Shown: positions 23,060 to 35,102, counted from the stretch's first letter. The stretch is 64,000 nt of DNA from Telopea speciosissima (GCF_018873765.1 NC_057919.1:23042698-23106697), one strand, 5' to 3'. Notes: generated by a model from the letters alone, not told the origin. Numbers and translations are program-made.

Positions 23060-24170
23060 TACATGCCTGAAGCAAGAGCGAGAGTCCACCAATTCCAGCT
23101 CTCCATCGTTCTCTTCTCGTGCAAGCTTCAGCATATCACTGTGCATGAGCAATTCTCGCTCAAATCCATTCACCTCTTTCATCTTTCCCAAGAGTGAATC
23201 ATGCTCGCGGCTAATCTTTTCCCAGTATGAACTGGATCATCCCAAAGGTCAGCCTCACCAGCTATGCAGATAGAATTTCCAACCTAACTACCATTTTCTT
23301 CCACTGCTACCATATAATCATGAAATAAGGGGGAAAAAATTCGTGAAATTTAAATTCTGGGTCTTAAGAAAATATAATAAGGTGAATCTATCAGAAGAAA
23401 CAATATGAGTTCTCCATTGAACAGAACTTAAAATTTGCAAACATGGGTAGCTTTGAGTTGCACCTGTAACCGCTTCTTAATTAACTGAATCGATTGAGAG
23501 ATGGCTGCTGCATGACTCTTCTAATCTCCTTCTTTCTTATTGAGCATTGGCCATTGACTAACGATAATGCCATCGACCATTAGGCCATCAGAAGTCCTGG
23601 GTATGGTAGTGGCCTGAGAAATGAACCGGCAGTGAACACCAGTTGAAGGAACAAGGAGGCCATGCAAAGAAGCTGGGATTTTTATGTTTTGGATCTTGGG
23701 AGAAGAAAAGGCCAAAATATGCAGCAAAACCCTAAACCCAGAAGGAATTGTGGACTGGGAATTCGCTATTTGGACAATAGAAGTTTTCTTTGAGTCAGGG
23801 AGACAGGAGATGAGAAGGGATAGCTTCTGAGTTCTACTTCTAGAATTTTGATGGACAAATAATGATCTATTATATGATCCTTTCATCAAATTTGGAAAAA
23901 CAAAAAAAAGAAAGCCCATTTTGCAACCAATGACAGGGCGAAGAATCTCCTCTAATTCTTCACCCAAAACGATCAAATTCAGGAGGACTTGATTAAGTAA
24001 GAACAGTAAAATTCTGAAGAAATAAATCTAAAGATTCTGCTTCAGCAGCAGATCATACTTTCTCACAAAAGGAACAAATAAAATAAAAATCCGCTCTAAT
24101 GTGGAAATGAATTAAAGATGAGTAAGAACTGAGAAATGAAGCTGACCTTGTAAGAAAAACTGCAGCTCTC
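23060..24170 (-). other. Possible exons of an unrecognised minus-strand gene or relic
   Basis: Three minus-strand pieces look exon-like. At about 24143-24172 MERAAVFLT is followed by AAG|GTCAGC, a plausible donor. At 23465-23521 AAAISQSIQLIKKRLQ precedes CAG|GTGCAA. At 23060-23223 a charged helical segment contains REHDSLLGKMKEVNGFERE and then LMHSDMLKLAREEN, following a possible CAG acceptor. Frames do not join perfectly between the second and third pieces as I placed them, so the model is uncertain or the locus is decayed. A 151-codon open frame (23521-23976) fills the gap between the first two pieces. The family is unknown; a coiled-coil protein is the best description. Confidence 0.3.
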
Positions 24171-24835
24171 TCCATCTCAAGCACAAAACCCAGTTTCTCT
24201 GAATCTGTTGGAGATAGAAAACAGCATCCCAATACCCCAAACCAAGAGGTATAATTTTGTATTCAATGAGAACCCAGATCAGAAATATGTTAACAGTCGA
24301 AGAGGTTACTCCCTACCTACCCACATAGCAAAGAAACAGAGAAGAGAAGAGAAGACTGTAAGGGAAAGAAAGAAAGAGATAGATTCATAGGAGAGTTTTG
24401 CGGTTAGAAACAGGGGAGAATCGTAGGTCGAAACAGAACAAAGCCGTATTTGGGAAAAAATATTTTATTGGGATCGTATTTTGCTCACAATACGGTTAGC
24501 TGGTCAAAGATATTGTCAGGAAAGATCAAAGAACAATATCCTAAAATAGACAAAACGATGAAGAAGCAAAAAAGAGTGAAAAAACACCGATCGACTCCAA
24601 TAAAATTGTGCCCACACGATCGCTAAACGCAAGGGGAGCCTTAGGCGAAGGTTGGTTTCACTTTGAGCCGTTTCGATGCCCACAAAGCTACCTGCTCTGC
24701 CCCTTTCCCCCATTAGAAGAGCTTAGACACATAGGGAATGTGGCCTTTTCCCAAGGCTCATTCTTCTTCCCTCTTTGTCTCTCTACCTTTTCCTCCTCCT
24801 CCTCCTCCTTCTTCTTTCTCCCATCACTATTCCAT

Positions 24836-26250
24836 ATGAGGAAACTGTGCCCAAATTTCGACCGTGAGGATGGCCTAGAGACCGTTCTTGAGGTCCCCAT
24901 TCCAGAAGAGATGTTCACATGCATGAGCATGGGCGGCGGCAACAACAACAATAACACCAACAATAGCGCCCTCCGCTGGCAGAACATGCGCACCTGGATG
25001 AAGTCCCAATGTGCAGACAAGTTGAACTCTGCCCCTCCCCTCGCTGGCCGCAACGCCGATCTTCAATTTCTTCTCAACGTTGTGGGCTCTCCTCTCATCC
25101 CTCTGCAAGTCCAGCATGATTCCACCATCATTCGCCCAATCAAAGATTGTTCGATTGTAAGCAACAACAACAAAAACCCATCTTCTTAATTTCTTATTCT
25201 TCAATTCCATTTTGATTTCATATAATTTAATACGACATGAAATGAATGTGACTGGTTTCTGATAGGAAGCTTCCACAGCCAAATATATCGTTCAGCAATA
25301 CATTGCGGCCACCGGAGGATTAGCGGCATTGAATGCCGTCCATAGCATGTATGCCATTGGACAGGTAAAGATGACCTCTTCAGAATTTCACCTAAGTGAG
25401 GGCGATGAGAGCGTGAAAGCCAAAGGCAATGCTGAAATAGGCGGCTTTGTCCTTTGGCAAAAGAACCCTGACTTGTGGTACCTTGAGCTGGTGGTTTCTG
25501 GCTGCAAGGTCAGCGCCGGCAGCGACGGCAAGGTTGCCTGGAGGCAATACGCAGCCCAACAATCACATGCCTCCAAAGGTCCCCCAAGACCCTTGCGCCG
25601 CTTCATACAGGTATCATTCCATGATCTATGGACATTAAATTGGATAGGTTAAAACGGTTTGATTTAACGTGTTCTATAGCTCTGGAGCTTTTACAGTTTT
25701 TTGACATATGGGTATAGTACCTACAATTTGCAGGTTGAACTAAATACTTTTTCGTTTACTTGTGAAGGGATTGGATCCAAGGTCAACAGCGAATTTGTTT
25801 TCGGATGCGGTGTGCATAGGAGAGAAGATCATCAACAATGAAGACTGCTTCATATTGAAGTTGGAAGCGAGTGCATCAACCTTAAGAGCCAGAAACACAA
25901 ACAACTTCGAGAACATCCACCACACCATATGGGGATACTTCAGCCAGAGAACTGGGCTTCTCATGAAGTTTGAGGACTCACATTTACTGAGCATGAAGAA
26001 GGGTAGAGGAGATGACAGTATCTTCTGGGAGACAAGCATGGAATCAGTGATTGAAGATTATAGATACATTGATGGTCTCAACATTGCTCACAGTGGAAAG
26101 ACTGTTGTCACATTGTTTAGATATGGAGAGGGCTCAACTAATCACAAGAGAAAGATGGAGGAGACTTGGGCAATTGAGGAGGTTGATTTTAACATCTGTG
26201 GACTCACCATGGATTGCTTTCTACCTCCTGCAGACCTTAAAAGGGAATAA
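24836..26250 (+). CDS. DUF620 family protein
   Basis: Three exons, 24836..25156, 25266..25610 and 25768..26250, all phase 0 with GT-AG introns of 109 and 157 bp, giving 382 residues. The protein opens MRKLCPNFDREDGLETVLEV, has an Asn run near residue 35 and a WQNMRTWMKSQ segment, and then shows the conserved DUF620 blocks: TAKYIVQQYIAATGG, GGFVLWQKNPDLWYLELVVS, KGPPRPLRRF, GLDPRSTANLFSDAVCIGEK, HTIWGYFSQRTGLL and the C-terminal EEVDFNICGLTMDCFLPPAD. The length fits this plant-specific family. Its biochemical role is not established, so no function is claimed. The start is the first ATG in frame after a TC-rich leader with a CCT repeat (24790-24812). All conserved blocks are intact, so the gene looks functional. 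Confidence 0.95.
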
Positions 26251-26424
26251 GAAGGTGGTGAGAAAGGCATTTAAATTTGAATGAATGTGAGTGAAACCTT
26301 AGAAGCTTAAGACAGGGGAAAAAATTTGTATATACCTTTTTATGTAACTGAATTGATAACTCATATCATTACTTAATGAAATTAAAAACAAACTTTCCCC
26401 ACCTTAATCTTATCTTATTTATAG

Positions 26425-26603
26425 GGAAAAGAATACTACCTGTTCGCGCGTAGCACGTGGTTCTGTGCCTAGACACATGGTCGTGCTTGTGCCCCTATGG
26501 AAAGGTGAAAATTTTCGAGAATGTGGTGGTCATTTTGTGCGACCCTGTGTCTAGTCGCAGGAGCCACACGCCTGCACGCGACCATGAAGTATTCTCTTTC
26601 CCT
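26425..26603. repeat. MITE with GGGAAAAGAATACTACC ends
   Basis: Left end GGGAAAAGAATACTACCTG and right end AGTATTCTCTTTCCC are inverted repeats around a GC-rich palindromic core containing the ACATGGTCG and CGCGACCATG arms. The same family recurs at 27398-27576 and as a relic near 14965-15085. The target duplication is not clear. Confidence 0.65.
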
Positions 26604-27397
26604 TTATTTGTTTATTTATTGAGAAATTTTTTATTCATTGGGATCATGGTGGAGCAGGCCTGTAAAGTTGAGTTGGGCCTCACACAATAATCTATCAATC
26701 CTTTTCCATTCTAAAAAATTTATCAGTACTAAGGATTGAAGGCCAAGACTAGCTCAGTGACCTAACTCAAGCCCATTCACAATCTACCTAATTGTCTTGT
26801 AATTGAAATATCAAATATTGTGGAGTATATCATATAAATATATTTACATAAAAAAAAAAGGGGAAAATCTTGTTGTAACTAAGGTTCGTTATAACAAGAT
26901 TGTAATCTTACATTTTTGCTATTTTAGTATGACATGTTTTATTTTTTAATGAGGGTAAATCTTGTTATTTCACATAAAAACTGCATTAAATAACTTTAGT
27001 TCTTCGAAAATACTTTTTTACCTTTGCATTAAATAACTCTTTGAAATAAGAGAAAGGGGCAATTAAAACACACTCGCCCATGACCTGGATCTATTATAGA
27101 TTCAAACACGCTCAACTAGTCGTGTAGCCTTTGCACGGCTGCACCAACGCAATGGCCAATGAGAGTGCACACAAAAGCATTTGTTTGAATGGGGTTTTCG
27201 ATGTCACTGGGGGCTGAGCAATCTTTTTACAAGCTTTTGTGTTTGGGCACAGGAACCACACAACCGATTAGACACAACACTCTTTCTTCTCTCTATTCAT
27301 TCTTACGTAGATCTCCCTATAATCTCTCATATCCAGTTTTCCACAATTCATTAGCTTCTTCAATTATTCTATCATGCATCCTAATATTAGTTTTTGG
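26604..27397. other. Intergenic stretch, nothing recognised
   Basis: AT-rich DNA between two copies of the same MITE family, with no gene and no other element that I can bound. Confidence 0.4.
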
Positions 27398-27576
27398 GAA
27401 AGAGAACACTACCTGATCGTGTGCGATGAACAAATCCTGCGCCTACACACATGGTCGCGTAAAATGACCTCCACACCCTCAAGATTTATGCTTTTCTATA
27501 GGGGTGTGGTAGTCATTTCGCGTGGCCTTTTGTGTAGGTGCACACATGCGACCAGGTAGTGTTTTTTTCCCCTCTA
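27398..27576. repeat. MITE, second copy of the 26425 family
   Basis: Left GGGAAAGAGAACACTACCTG and right CCAGGTAGTGTTTTTTTCCC are inverted repeats. The core shares GTGGTAGTCATTTCGCG with the first copy. TAGTTTTT occurs next to both ends and may be an 8-bp duplication, but three extra bases on the right make this uncertain. Confidence 0.65.
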
Positions 27577-28061
27577 GTTTTTTTTTTTTGGTATTATATT
27601 AGTTAGATTCGGATCTAATGCACTCTCTCCCATCTCTAATTTATGGTGCTTACATTGGACAAAATTTTTCTGCTACACTAGTTGGCAAGCTAAGGAATGG
27701 GATCTTAATGGGTATTTTAGAAAATACTAAAACCTAGGAGGGTATTTATGAACCCAAAGGGGAAGTAAATTATTCCATTTCGTTGGTTGCTAACCTTGTA
27801 GCAGCAGAACTTTTTCTGCTTACATTAGGCTTGGGTCGTGTGTGTCATCCAATAGTCGTGTGAGGGAGATTGTCAGCGTGGAGAATTAAGAATGTCTCAA
27901 CCACTTTGGAAGTTGCTTTTCCATTCGCAAGTGTTTATTGTTGTTCCATCCCTTCACTAAGTGTTAATTATTAGATGCTAAGTTAGCCCAAAAATTATTG
28001 AATGGATTGGTCCTTTGGTTCTTTCCTTATTTGAATATTCCACCTGATGCTTGATGTGGGG

Positions 28062-28183
28062 TTTGGGGATGGTCATAATGTATGCAGTCTTAACCCTCAC
28101 TTCGTAGAGAGGTTGTTTCTCGATTTGAACTTATGACTACTAAATCGCTATAGAACAACCTTACCATTGTACCGAGGCCCACT
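28062..28183 (-). mobile_element. tRNA-derived SINE
   Basis: On the minus strand the sequence begins GGGCCTCGGTACAATGGTAAGG (an A-box-like motif), then has AAGTTCAAATCGAG (B-box-like) and ends in the wording 'CTCTACGAAGTGAGG ... CTGCATACATTATGACC'. From memory this is the head and body of a common angiosperm SINE. Bases differ from a consensus throughout, so it is an old copy. Confidence 0.7.
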
Positions 28184-28462
28184 TCAAATATTTCTTTGTT
28201 AAGAAAAAGCTTTCTTAACTGCCCTAATAGCTGCCACAAGGCAATTGTAGGTGCTCACTTTCATGGGCTTGTTTTCCACTATCATACTCTACCTATCTAG
28301 TAAGTTTCACCTTAATCCCATTTCAAATGAAAAGATATAAGACTTTCAAAAATTTAACTTGAATACCGGTGTTGTAGACCCGACATGGTAGACCATATGG
28401 TGGAGATGGATCAATTGAAACTTGAAATGTGGCTGATCCATTGTGAAACTTTCCCATCCATG

Positions 28463-28919
28463 TGTTAAGAAAAACAACGCCCATAATGGCGATTTGCAGA
28501 AGAAAAAAAGAATAGAGAAAACACACACAACGCACAACACAAAGATTTATGTGGTTCACCCCCAAGGTGGGAAGCTACATCCATGGCCGAGCAATAGAAC
28601 AGAGTTCACTATTTTTTGGAATGTTACAAACCCTCTTAACCCCATCTGAAAGAGATGAGAACATTATATAGAGAAGCCCTAACCCCAGAAAGTACAAAAG
28701 TGCCCCTTGACCAAAATTGCCAAAAAAAAGAGCCGGACCAAAACATAACATATGGCTCAAAAGTACTCATTTCAAAGATCTCGATAAGCCCACCACAACT
28801 CCCGCCTCTAGTGAGGATGTTCGCCATTTTTTGCCATTCCGAGGTCGTTTCAAGGCCGAAAAAGCCCTCCGAAGATCTCAACCGCACTTTCTGGCCAAAA
28901 TCAGGCTTCACCAACAACA
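28463..28919 (+). mobile_element. Solo LTR (copia-like)
   Basis: A 457-bp sequence starts TGTTAAGAAAAAC and ends CACCAACAACA, flanked by a perfect 5-bp duplication CCATG (28458-28462 and 28920-28924). It contains ACACAAAGATTTATGTGGTT, wording common to copia LTRs, with a TTATATAGAG box near 28663. No internal region accompanies it. The overlapping open frames here are not genes. Confidence 0.75.
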
Positions 28920-29148
28920 CCATGGGCCATGCAAAAATGATTTTTTGCCAATACAAAGTCATCGTTATATAAGGATATATAGTTATATTTGTCAATCTAC
29001 GGCCAGGTTGGGCCAGGGTTGGGCTTCCACTCAAGGATTAGAGTACATTAAGCTCATGATGGCGGATGGGGATCAGGATCGTCTCTAGGGAGCAGGGAAC
29101 GCCCAGGGCACTGCCAGCCGTTGGGTTGTGCTGCACACATCCCTAGGT

Positions 29149-29356
29149 GTGCGCCGAGATGTGTGCGGCATAGCTCAACCGTTGGATGCCCCCTGGCAGC
29201 ACCCTGGGCACATGCCTCCCTGGAGACGAGCTAAATTCCATGATGGCTTAGAGTGCGCCGAGATGTGTGCGGCACAACTCAACCGTTGGATGCCCCTGGT
29301 AACACCCTAGGCGCACGCCTCCCTGGAGACTAGCTAAAGTCCATGATGGCTTAGAG
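29149..29356. repeat. 104-bp tandem duplication
   Basis: Two head-to-tail units start GTGCGCCGAGATGTGTGCGG at 29149 and 29253 and end GATGGCTTAGA, with about eight differences. The unit is GC-richer than its surroundings, and the stretch at 29105-29148 may be a decayed third unit. Confidence 0.85.
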
Positions 29357-29665
29357 TCAACCGAAAACTCTTTAAATAAAAAAGGACTTTGGCCACTTGA
29401 TCTGTCAGGTAAAAAATGATAAAGGAGAAATACTCTTTGTTAGTTCTAGAGCAAGACTTTTTGATTTTGAAATGCTTCGACATCCCCTAAGTGGAATGAT
29501 TGTACTGAAATTGGAATCATAAATTACATAATGCAAATAACACTCCCCACTTATGAACTCAAAAAAGAAAGGAACAAAAATGCAAAAAGAGAAAGGTGCT
29601 TCATCTACTAAGTAACTTGATACTATAGGAATAATGAGTCACGAGTGATTATGTATTTGATTAAA

Positions 29666-29841
29666 GGGAGAGGGATAAGCACACCGTTTGAGTATCGTAA
29701 GCTAGCAAGTGGCACTAATGGGAGTGTGTGATGGGGCATGATATAGTAGGGGCAGAAGATTCATTTCAAAGGGAAAAGAAAGAGAGAGACACACAATGAG
29801 TGCTAGCTTGTGATATAAGGGGGTGTGCCCAGCCTTTTCCC
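29666..29841. repeat. MITE, 'GGGAGAGG...CACACCG' family
   Basis: Left end GGGAGAGGGATAAGCACACC and right end GGGTGTGCCCAGCCTTTTCC are inverted repeats, with ATCGTAAGCTAGCA mirrored as GCTAGCTTGTGAT inside. A related copy lies at 60705-60860. The flanks have TGATTAAA on the left and TAATTAAA on the right, a possible decayed 8-bp duplication. Confidence 0.65.
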
Positions 29842-29856
29842 TTAATTAAATAATCA

Positions 29857-31136
29857 AAAAGTGGTGTTAAAAGTTTCCATTTTATAAACTCTAAAATAGG
29901 CAAAGCCAAACGAACCTTCAAAGTTCAAAAGGTAAAATAAAAGGAGAAAGGAGGAAGAAAGTGCGAGCCACCTGTGAGGCATAGCTGGCTCCTTACCCTT
30001 CTTGAGTTGTGTTAGTATATGCCAAGAGGGTATGCAAATTCCATTCTATTTTCATATCTAGCAAATGAGATGGGCAAAAAGTTGAACAATTATATTTTTT
30101 TGTCCCTTGCAATAATGGATTTAGTTTTCCTTCATTCATGGTGAAAATTAGGCGTGCAAGTTTGGTCCTATCGGCCCGAATCTGCCTTGGCCTGTCTTGA
30201 GCCTACAAAGGCTTGGGCTGAGATACCTTGGCTCTGAGGGCGGGTCAGGATTGGAAATTTCTGGCCCTGAGTTAGGGTCGGGCCAGGCAAACTAGTATTA
30301 ATGCCAATTTAACTGCATTTAATGTAGAGTCGTGTACATGCGTGGCCGTGTATGAAAACTTTTGCCTTAATTTTTCAAGGAAATAAAATAGTTACCATGA
30401 CCGATGGGGTAACCTTTCACATGGGTTTTGATGTTAGGCTTTGTGCTCAAACCTTAAACACAATTTGTTCGCATCACTCTGTACTCTTATCTTAAAAGAC
30501 TTTTTTGATTTTAGAATGAAGGTTGGAAAATTGATGGAGGTTCATACCCAAGGCTTTATATCAAGTATGATGTCAAATAGAGCTGCTTAAAAATGGAAAA
30601 CAAGAATCTATGTAGCCAACTCCATTTAGTTAGATAAGGCTGAGTTGTTATTGTAAGCTCTACAAAAATAGTGTGGTAGGCCTAAGTTCAATTCCCATTG
30701 GACATGAGGCTTGTTGTTGAACTCTTTAGTAGATATGTACTTTTCAGCTTGGGGTGTCAAAAAAACCCGGCCATCTCGACCCGACCCTAACCCTCATTGA
30801 GTTTGGACAGAGCTAGGCCGAGCCTAGGGATAAGGAAGGGTCAGGCTGGGTTTCACAATTGCTAGGCCTTGGCAGGGCCAGGCTTGGGTTGAGGCCTCGG
30901 CCCTAGCAAGGCCAGCTCGACCCTGTATTAATGTATATATATTATTTATATTTTCACCAAAAAAAAGGTATATATATTATTTATATTAATATAATACTAA
31001 TATATTATATAATACATAAAAATTTGGGCTGGGGCTTTGATATGCATTAACATATATTAAGTGGGATGTGGTCGTCAGGGCCAATTAGGGCCCGATCGGG
31101 CTTGGGAAAACCTTGCCAGGATCGGTCTGGATTGAG
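29857..31136. other. Intergenic repeat-rich stretch
   Basis: From about 30150 to 31136 there are GC-rich phrases of the type 'GGGCCAGGCTTGGG' and 'GGCCCGATCGGGC', interrupted by AT-rich microsatellite DNA (30930-31010). This looks like an old dispersed repeat with no clear ends. No gene is seen. Confidence 0.4.
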
Positions 31137-31144
31137 GGTATACT

Positions 31145-31402
31145 TAGGGGTGTAAATGAATAGCCGAAATCCGTTTCCGTATCCGTTTAGCACTATCCGA
31201 ATCCGTCCGAAAGCTAAACGGATGCGGATATGGATAGGCTATAGCTATCCGAAAAGCTATATTTACATGTAAACAGATAAAATATCCGATCCGTATCCGT
31301 GTTCGTATCCGTTTAGCATTATTCGAATCCGTCCAATATCTAATCGGATGCGGATGTGGATATAGCACTATCCGAGCCGAATCCGATCTGTTTACAGCCC
31401 TA
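31145..31402. mobile_element. hAT-type MITE, TAGGG ends
   Basis: A 258-bp element starts TAGGGGTGTAAATG and ends CTGTTTACAGCCCTA (inverted repeats), with a perfect 8-bp duplication GGTATACT (31137-31144 and 31403-31410). The interior is built of repeated 'ATCCGT/CGGAT' words on both strands and can fold back on itself. It inserted into an older GC-rich dispersed repeat. Confidence 0.85.
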
Positions 31403-31880
31403 GGTATACTTGGCCCTAGTAGGGTTGGGATGGGCTTGGATTTAGGTTAAGGCTCCTGGGGTTGGGTTAGGGTTAAGGCCAACCCCAGCCCAGCCCAGCC
31501 CAAATGCTTGACATAAGTTTTTCAGTTGGATTGATCGGACCAATTCCTGAAATTCCAACCCCGATTCCATTTTCACCCCAAAATTTCTTAGTATAATAGT
31601 ATCAGTTGGTTAGACCGATTCACGACGATTACGATCCGATTCCCCGATTCTGGTTTTTAAAACCCTGCACTGCCCTCAGTGCTTCAACCGAGGTCGTTGA
31701 AGGCAGCACTTGTGGAGTTGTAGCCGACGCTGAGAGAGCCGTTGGACACCGGCGGGATGAAGTCGACCAAAATGTACGGTTTAAAGGATCTGTAGGTATT
31801 TCCTCTTCGTTGGTTCTTCTTTGTCCCCTCCAAGAACAGCTGTCTAAGGTGCTCCGAATTTCTAACAATTACATGAGCCT

Positions 31881-33551
31881 ATGAGCTTGACCAGTCGTTG
31901 TTCTGATGCATTATCGAAATGCGGAACACCTGATCCGTCTCTCTTCATCTCAACCCTCTTGAAAGCTTGCAGAACAATCCGAAACCTCGAACAAGTTCAC
32001 GCACAGATTATCCAGAAGGGAACTGAACAAGATAACTTCCTAATTTCCCAGTTCGTTTGTCGCTGCAACTCATTTTCCAACGTAGGTTACGGTATAAGTG
32101 TTTTCAATCGCGTTTGTAAACCAAATATCTATCTATGGAACTCTATCATTAAAGGGTATTGCGATAATTCTTCTGTGAGTGAAACCATTTCTATTTTCAA
32201 TCGTATGAAGTTGTCTGAAGTGGTTCCCGATAAATTCACTTTTCCTTCTTTAATTAAAGCGTTCTCTAGTGTGTCTGCGATAAGGGAAGGCAGGGTACTT
32301 CACGGCTCAATAGTGAGATACGGAGCAGAGACGGATATTTTTGTTAGTACCGGTTTGATTGATTTCTATGGGAAGTGTCATGAGATTGATTGTGCTCGGA
32401 AGATCTTTGCTGGGATGTCTCGCAGGAATGAGTTTTCTTGGACAGCTATGATTGTTGGGTACTTAGCTTTGGGGAATTTGGCGTCAGCGGTAAAGCTTTT
32501 CAATGAAATGCCATGCCGGAATCCTGCATCCTGGAATGCGATGATTAGCGGGTATGTGAAGTCTGGTGATCTGACGACTGCACGGAAGCTGTTTGATCAA
32601 ATGCCAGAGAGGAATGTGGTTTCCTTCACATCATTAATATGTGGGTATGCCAAGGCAGGTGACATGGCATCAGCACGTTTTCTTTTTGATCAATCTCCAG
32701 TTAGAGATATTGTGTCTTGGTCGGCCCTGATATCGGGCTATGCCCAGAATGGTCAACCCAATGAGGCTGTGAAGATCTTCCTTGAGATGCATTCCAAAAA
32801 CGTTAGACCTGATGAATTTGTAATGGTGAGCTTAATGTCCGCATGTTCCCAACTTGGTAATTTGGAGCTAGCCAAATGGGTTGATTCTTTTGTGGTCCAG
32901 AACTCAATGGATCTTTGTCGAGCTCATGTTACTGCGGCTCTCATTGACATGAACGCTAAATGTGGGAATCTAAAAAGGGCTTTTTGTTTGTTTGAGGAGA
33001 TGCCAAAACGAGACCTGTTCTCATATTGTTCAATGATTCAGGGCCTGTCAATTCATGGACTTGGGGGCCAGGGTGTCAGGCTCTTTACTCAAATGCTTGA
33101 TGAAGGCCTGACTCCTGATGATGTAGCCTTCACGGTTGTCCTTAATGCTTGCAGCCATGCAGGCCTTGTTGAGGAGGGTTGCTTGTACTTTAATTCCATG
33201 AAGAATGACTACTCCATAATTCCTTCTCCAGATCATTATGCCTGTATGGTTGATCTTCTTGGAAGAGCTGGGAAGTTAAAAGCAGCCTATGAACTCATAA
33301 AATCAATGCCTGTGGAGCCACATGCTGGTGCCTGGGGTGCATTGCTTGGTGCATGTAGGATACACTGTGATATTGAGCTTGGGGAGGTGGTTGCTAGTCG
33401 GATTTTTGAGCTTGAGCCTCACAGTGCAGGTAGTTATGTGTTATTGTCAAACATTTATGCTGCTGCGGATAGGTGGTTGGATGTTTCTAATGTGAGGAAC
33501 ATGATGCGAGAGAAGGGGATCAAAAAGATACCTGGTGTCAGTTGGATTTAG
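31881..33551 (+). CDS. Pentatricopeptide repeat protein, PLS class, E subgroup
   Basis: A single-exon gene of 556 residues. PPR proteins bind organelle transcripts sequence-specifically and act in RNA editing, splicing or stability. After MSLTSRCSDALSKC comes a run of P, L and S motifs from about residue 20 to 470, recognisable by recurring phrases such as SWNAMISGYVKSGD, ARKLFDQMPERNVVSFTSLI and IVSWSALISGYAQNGQPNEA. The E region follows (WGALLGACRIHCDIELGE, SYVLLSNIYAAADRW) and ends GIKKIPGVSWI, without a DYW domain. From memory the closest Arabidopsis relative is At5g37570, an E-type protein; the match is strong across the length. Lacking DYW, an editing role would require a DYW partner; this is inference. 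No clear targeting peptide is visible at this start. All motifs are intact. Confidence 0.95.
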   Translation: MSLTSRCSDALSKCGTPDPSLFISTLLKACRTIRNLEQVHAQIIQKGTEQDNFLISQFVCRCNSFSNVGYGISVFNRVCKPNIYLWNSIIKGYCDNSSVSETISIFNRMKLSEVVPDKFTFPSLIKAFSSVSAIREGRVLHGSIVRYGAETDIFVSTGLIDFYGKCHEIDCARKIFAGMSRRNEFSWTAMIVGYLALGNLASAVKLFNEMPCRNPASWNAMISGYVKSGDLTTARKLFDQMPERNVVSFTSLICGYAKAGDMASARFLFDQSPVRDIVSWSALISGYAQNGQPNEAVKIFLEMHSKNVRPDEFVMVSLMSACSQLGNLELAKWVDSFVVQNSMDLCRAHVTAALIDMNAKCGNLKRAFCLFEEMPKRDLFSYCSMIQGLSIHGLGGQGVRLFTQMLDEGLTPDDVAFTVVLNACSHAGLVEEGCLYFNSMKNDYSIIPSPDHYACMVDLLGRAGKLKAAYELIKSMPVEPHAGAWGALLGACRIHCDIELGEVVASRIFELEPHSAGSYVLLSNIYAAADRWLDVSNVRNMMREKGIKKIPGVSWI

Positions 33552-33906
33552 TATTCGGTGTTGTGTTATGAAGAGTAATAAAATGTCATCCAGACACCTT
33601 TGGACATTGGGTTTTGATTCAGGTCATTGTTAGCCTGGTGAATATTTTGCTCGCAGGCTTTGCAAAGATCATCACCTTCTTAGGACAGTAGCTCATTGTC
33701 ACTCTCTTAGTGATTGGCTAATGATGGATGGCTGAGCGAATCATCTGGATAGTTGATTTGGGGGTTCATCACGTAAGGTATTCCATACACTTTCGCAACT
33801 TATGCACACTCGAAATATGGAGATGGTTATGGGAATCGTGTATCTTTTCTCTATCTTTACTTTTACATGGTGCATGATGCGTTTACTTTATGCTAAAATT
33901 TGTGAC

Positions 33907-34063
33907 CATGGTGAACAGGCTGTCCATGTCGAGCATATAAAATGCAAGTTCGTCTGTTTATGCCGTTATTTGGTTTTCAATTAACACATGGTGAGCAGGT
34001 TGTCCATTTTAAGCATATAAATGCAAGTTCGTCTGATTATGCCATTATATGGTTTTCAATTAT
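33907..34063. repeat. 80-bp tandem duplication downstream of the PPR gene
   Basis: Two units start CATGGTGAACAGGCTGTCCA at 33907 and CATGGTGAGCAGGTTGTCCA at 33987, both ending GGTTTTCAATTA. It lies about 350 bp beyond the PPR stop codon, so it may be in the 3' untranslated region. Confidence 0.85.
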
Positions 34064-35102
34064 TTCTCCTTTGTAGCTTTTCTAAAAGGCTTAAGTGCTG
34101 AAAATGCTGATGGCACCATTAACGCAGTGAAATTCTCTAGGTCTTCTGTTCTGCTACGATGATCTATTAAACATCAGTTTTACTTGGAGAGGAAATCAAG
34201 ACATGAAAGTCACAGGTATTCCTCATCCCATTTCTCAATATATCCATCGTTACAATAGAGTCAGAATCATTTGATATTAAAGAATGATTAATAACTTTTG
34301 GTTTTTTTTATTTTTTATTTCTTATTATCTACTCTGGCTATATTATTGTTGCTGAGACCCAAAAATAAAGATTCAGGTGTCTATGTAGTGGGGATCCTGG
34401 GCCGTCCAATGTGTTAGGTTAGGATTCCAAGATAAACCAGAATCGCAGGGAAGATATAGAACCAGAACAGAAGACTTTAATATCTCAGATTTGATCAGTC
34501 TGATGGGGCTGATATTCTGGTCAGGGTAGCAGTAAGGAGGTGAAGATTAAGTCCTCAAAATCTGTTTTCCATCCAACAGTTAGACCTGAAGACATAAGAC
34601 TGACACAGAAATAGAAAGTAGACAAACACAGAATTAGGATCTGATTGGGATTAGCAACTAGTTCCAGAGATTAAAAACCAATCAAAATAGGAGCATTCGA
34701 GAAATAGAAACTGATTTTGGAAGCCTGCAGAAGCAGAACTGAAGAATGGAATTTGAACAAGGCTGATCAGAAATAGTACCTAGAAGTATTTAGTAGCAGG
34801 TGAGGAATCCAAGCAGTAACTGAAGTCGTTCAAGTTCAGTACCTCAGAACCTTCGACCAGCTTATGCAGGATACTTTAGGAAAAGGTAACTGAGATCAGA
34901 GGTAGGTATCAAGGTTTGTGTGTAATCAATATCAGAAGTCAGACCTGAGGTATGAACCGAATACAGAAAACAGCAGTAACGATTGAAAGGAACCAATGGA
35001 TTAAAACCTGATCAATGCTATTATTCGATAGATGGAAACAGTGAAAGAACTCTTTACCAACAGTGGATCTGAAACTATAAAAAGGACCTGTTATAGTTGA
35101 AG
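34064..35102. other. Unclassified repeat-like DNA flanking the hAT
   Basis: From about 34350 the sequence looks like one older element split by the hAT; its other half would continue after 40421. It has no recognisable coding capacity and I could not find its ends. Confidence 0.35.

Noticed and set aside
23521-23976. 151-residue minus-strand frame as a complete gene
   Set aside because: No recognisable domain and ordinary composition for a chance frame; kept only as context for the candidate exons nearby.
28636-29088. Long overlapping open frames on both strands
   Set aside because: They mostly overlap the solo LTR at 28463-28919 and its flank; no known protein features.
30640-30730. Third tRNA-like or SINE copy (B-box-like AGTTCAATTCCC)
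   Set aside because: Only one box-like motif is present and no cloverleaf arms can be formed.
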